Source: Hyphomicrobiaceae bacterium (GTDB taxonomy: Bacteria; Pseudomonadota; Alphaproteobacteria; Rhizobiales; Hyphomicrobiaceae). Taken from it: a stretch of 55,722 nucleotides of DNA. Both the position numbers and the translations under genes were made by a program. A model generated the notes under the pieces. That model was not told the origin of the DNA. It did no database searches and saw only the letters and a list, made by a program, of their open reading frames with translations. The DNA is taken from positions 1 to 55,722 of the forward strand of contig JANYHF010000022.1 of the NCBI GenBank assembly GCA_025359185.1. Reading direction: 5' to 3'. This document shows positions 54,566-55,722 of the stretch, piece after piece (position 1 is the stretch's first letter; each line of letters begins with the position of its first letter).

Positions 54566-55722
54566 ATGGACTTCTCCCTCTCGGACGAACAACGCCAGAT
54601 CATCGACACCACGCGTGCGTTCGTGGAAAAAGAGCTGTACCCGCACGAAGCCGAGGTCGAGCGGACGGGTGTACTGCGGCACGAAGTGCGCGATGCGATT
54701 AAGAAAAAAGCGATCGAGGCCGGGCTCTATGCTGCCAACATGCCGGCGGAAGTCGGCGGGGCGGGGCTCGATACGCTGACCTGGATCCTGTTGGAGCGCG
54801 AACTCGGCCGCGCCAACTATGCGCTGCACTACAATTGCGTGTTCCGTCCGAGCTACATCCTCAATGCGTGCGTTGGCGAGCAGCGGGAGAAGTATCTCCT
54901 AGGCTCCGTAAACGGATCAGCCGTCGATTGTGTCGCCATGACCGAACCGCAAACCGGTTCCGACGTGCGCGGCATGAAAACCTTCGCGCGTGCTGACGGC
55001 GACGACTACGTCATCAACGGCACCAAGCATTTCATCAGCCACGCCGACGAGGCGACCTTCGTCATCCTGTTTGCCGCCACCGGCGAAGAGGACACCGCCA
55101 AGGGCAAGAAGAAGCTGGTGACAGCCTTCCTGATCGATAAAGGCACGCCCGGCTTCACGGTGCGCGACGGCTACCGAAATGTGTCCCACCGCGGCTACAA
55201 CAATTGCATCCTCGATTTCACCGACTGCCGGGTCAACAAAAGGCAAATCCTGGGCGCGCCCGGTAAAGGTTTCGAGGTCGCCAACAACTGGCTTGGCGCA
55301 ACGCGGCTCCAGGTTGCCGCGACGTGTCTTGGGAGAGCCGAGCGCGCGCTCGACCACGCCAAGCAATTTGCGGTGGACCGGGTGCAATTCGGCCAGCAGA
55401 TCGGCAAGTTCCAAGGCGTGTCATTCCAACTTGCCGACATGGCAGTGGAGCTGAAAGCGGCCGAACTGATGACACTGGAAGCGGCCTGGAAGGTCGACCA
55501 GAAGACTGCCACCGACATGGACATGGCGATGGCGAAACTGAAAGCCACCGAGATGCTGGCGATGGTGGCGGACAAGGCCATCCAGATCCATGGCGGCATG
55601 GGGCTGATGGCGGACCTGCCGCTGGAGCGGATCTGGCGCGATGCGCGGGTGGAGCGGATCTGGGAAGGCACGAGCGAGATCCAGCGGCATATCATCAGTC
55701 GAGCGATGCTGCGGCCGTTGGG
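54566..55722 (+). CDS. Acyl-CoA dehydrogenase (3' end outside window)
   Basis: At least 385 residues, no stop before the window ends. FAD-enzyme motifs: MTEPQTGSDVRGMKTFA (ACAD signature), GTKHFISHADEATF, ILGAPGKGFEVANNWLGATRLQVAA, QFGQQIGKFQG, and IHGGMGLMADLPLERIWRDARVERIWEGTSEIQRHII. It oxidises an acyl-CoA to the 2-enoyl-CoA. Placement after the carnitine dehydrogenase suggests a role in carnitine or related acyl-CoA breakdown, which is inference. Seventeen bases separate it from higA. Confidence 0.92.
   Translation, partial: MDFSLSDEQRQIIDTTRAFVEKELYPHEAEVERTGVLRHEVRDAIKKKAIEAGLYAANMPAEVGGAGLDTLTWILLERELGRANYALHYNCVFRPSYILNACVGEQREKYLLGSVNGSAVDCVAMTEPQTGSDVRGMKTFARADGDDYVINGTKHFISHADEATFVILFAATGEEDTAKGKKKLVTAFLIDKGTPGFTVRDGYRNVSHRGYNNCILDFTDCRVNKRQILGAPGKGFEVANNWLGATRLQVAATCLGRAERALDHAKQFAVDRVQFGQQIGKFQGVSFQLADMAVELKAAELMTLEAAWKVDQKTATDMDMAMAKLKATEMLAMVADKAIQIHGGMGLMADLPLERIWRDARVERIWEGTSEIQRHIISRAMLRPL

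Overview
The window is about 56 kb of GC-rich, densely coded bacterial chromosome. Several gene orders point to an alphaproteobacterium: fumC followed by a DUF4169 gene and a ribbon-helix-helix gene, epmA divergent from efp, and a BacA/SbmA-like ABC exporter. Short palindromic intergenic repeats, including a perfect 26-bp inverted repeat resembling elements I recall from Bradyrhizobium-type genomes, fit this. I cannot name the genus. I saw no rRNA, tRNA, CRISPR array, insertion sequence or phage gene.

Layout. 0-3.6 kb: a ribokinase and an orphan form-II CoxL-type molybdopterin subunit. 3.6-6.7 kb: a class II Fic protein with an array of TTGCGCAT octamers upstream, then epmA and efp back to back. 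6.7-16 kb, minus strand: a TPR protein; fumC, DUF4169, RHH and a fatty acid desaturase; two tandem exported proteins with the two DTG motifs of pepsin-type aspartic proteases; an EamA transporter; and moaA. 16-29 kb: mostly housekeeping genes (AMP nucleosidase, ABC exporter, VOC and SRPBCC pair, LysR regulator, RNase D, TlyA, 3-hydroxyisobutyrate-type dehydrogenase, M23 peptidase, leuB, a secreted protein of unknown function, flavin reductase), plus a decayed glutathione S-transferase fragment.

29-43 kb is a surface or exopolysaccharide locus on both strands: initiating phosphoglycosyltransferase, WecG/TagA transferase, two GT4 transferases, polysaccharide deacetylase, Wzy/ligase-type polymerase, Tat-exported GH5 glycanase, Wzz-type chain-length protein and a Wzx-type flippase. 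It is interrupted by yjbQ, a small exported protein and leuC. The parts match a Wzx/Wzy-dependent pathway, but no Wza exporter or BY-kinase is in view.

43-56 kb: proline iminopeptidase, a Na+/solute symporter with its small partner subunit, mscL and a DmpA-type P1 peptidase. Next is a tightly coupled set made of an exported HExxH metallopeptidase with two PAN-like modules, a Tat-exported tyrosinase with a plant-polyphenol-oxidase-like C-terminal domain, and an SDR. It is followed by a carnitine dehydrogenase-thioesterase fusion, a HigB/HigA pair whose toxin frame is broken exactly at a G GGA AAG slippery heptamer, and an acyl-CoA dehydrogenase cut off by the window end.

The candidates most worth follow-up are the protease/tyrosinase operon, the HigB frameshift, the pepsin-like pair and the operator array before fic.
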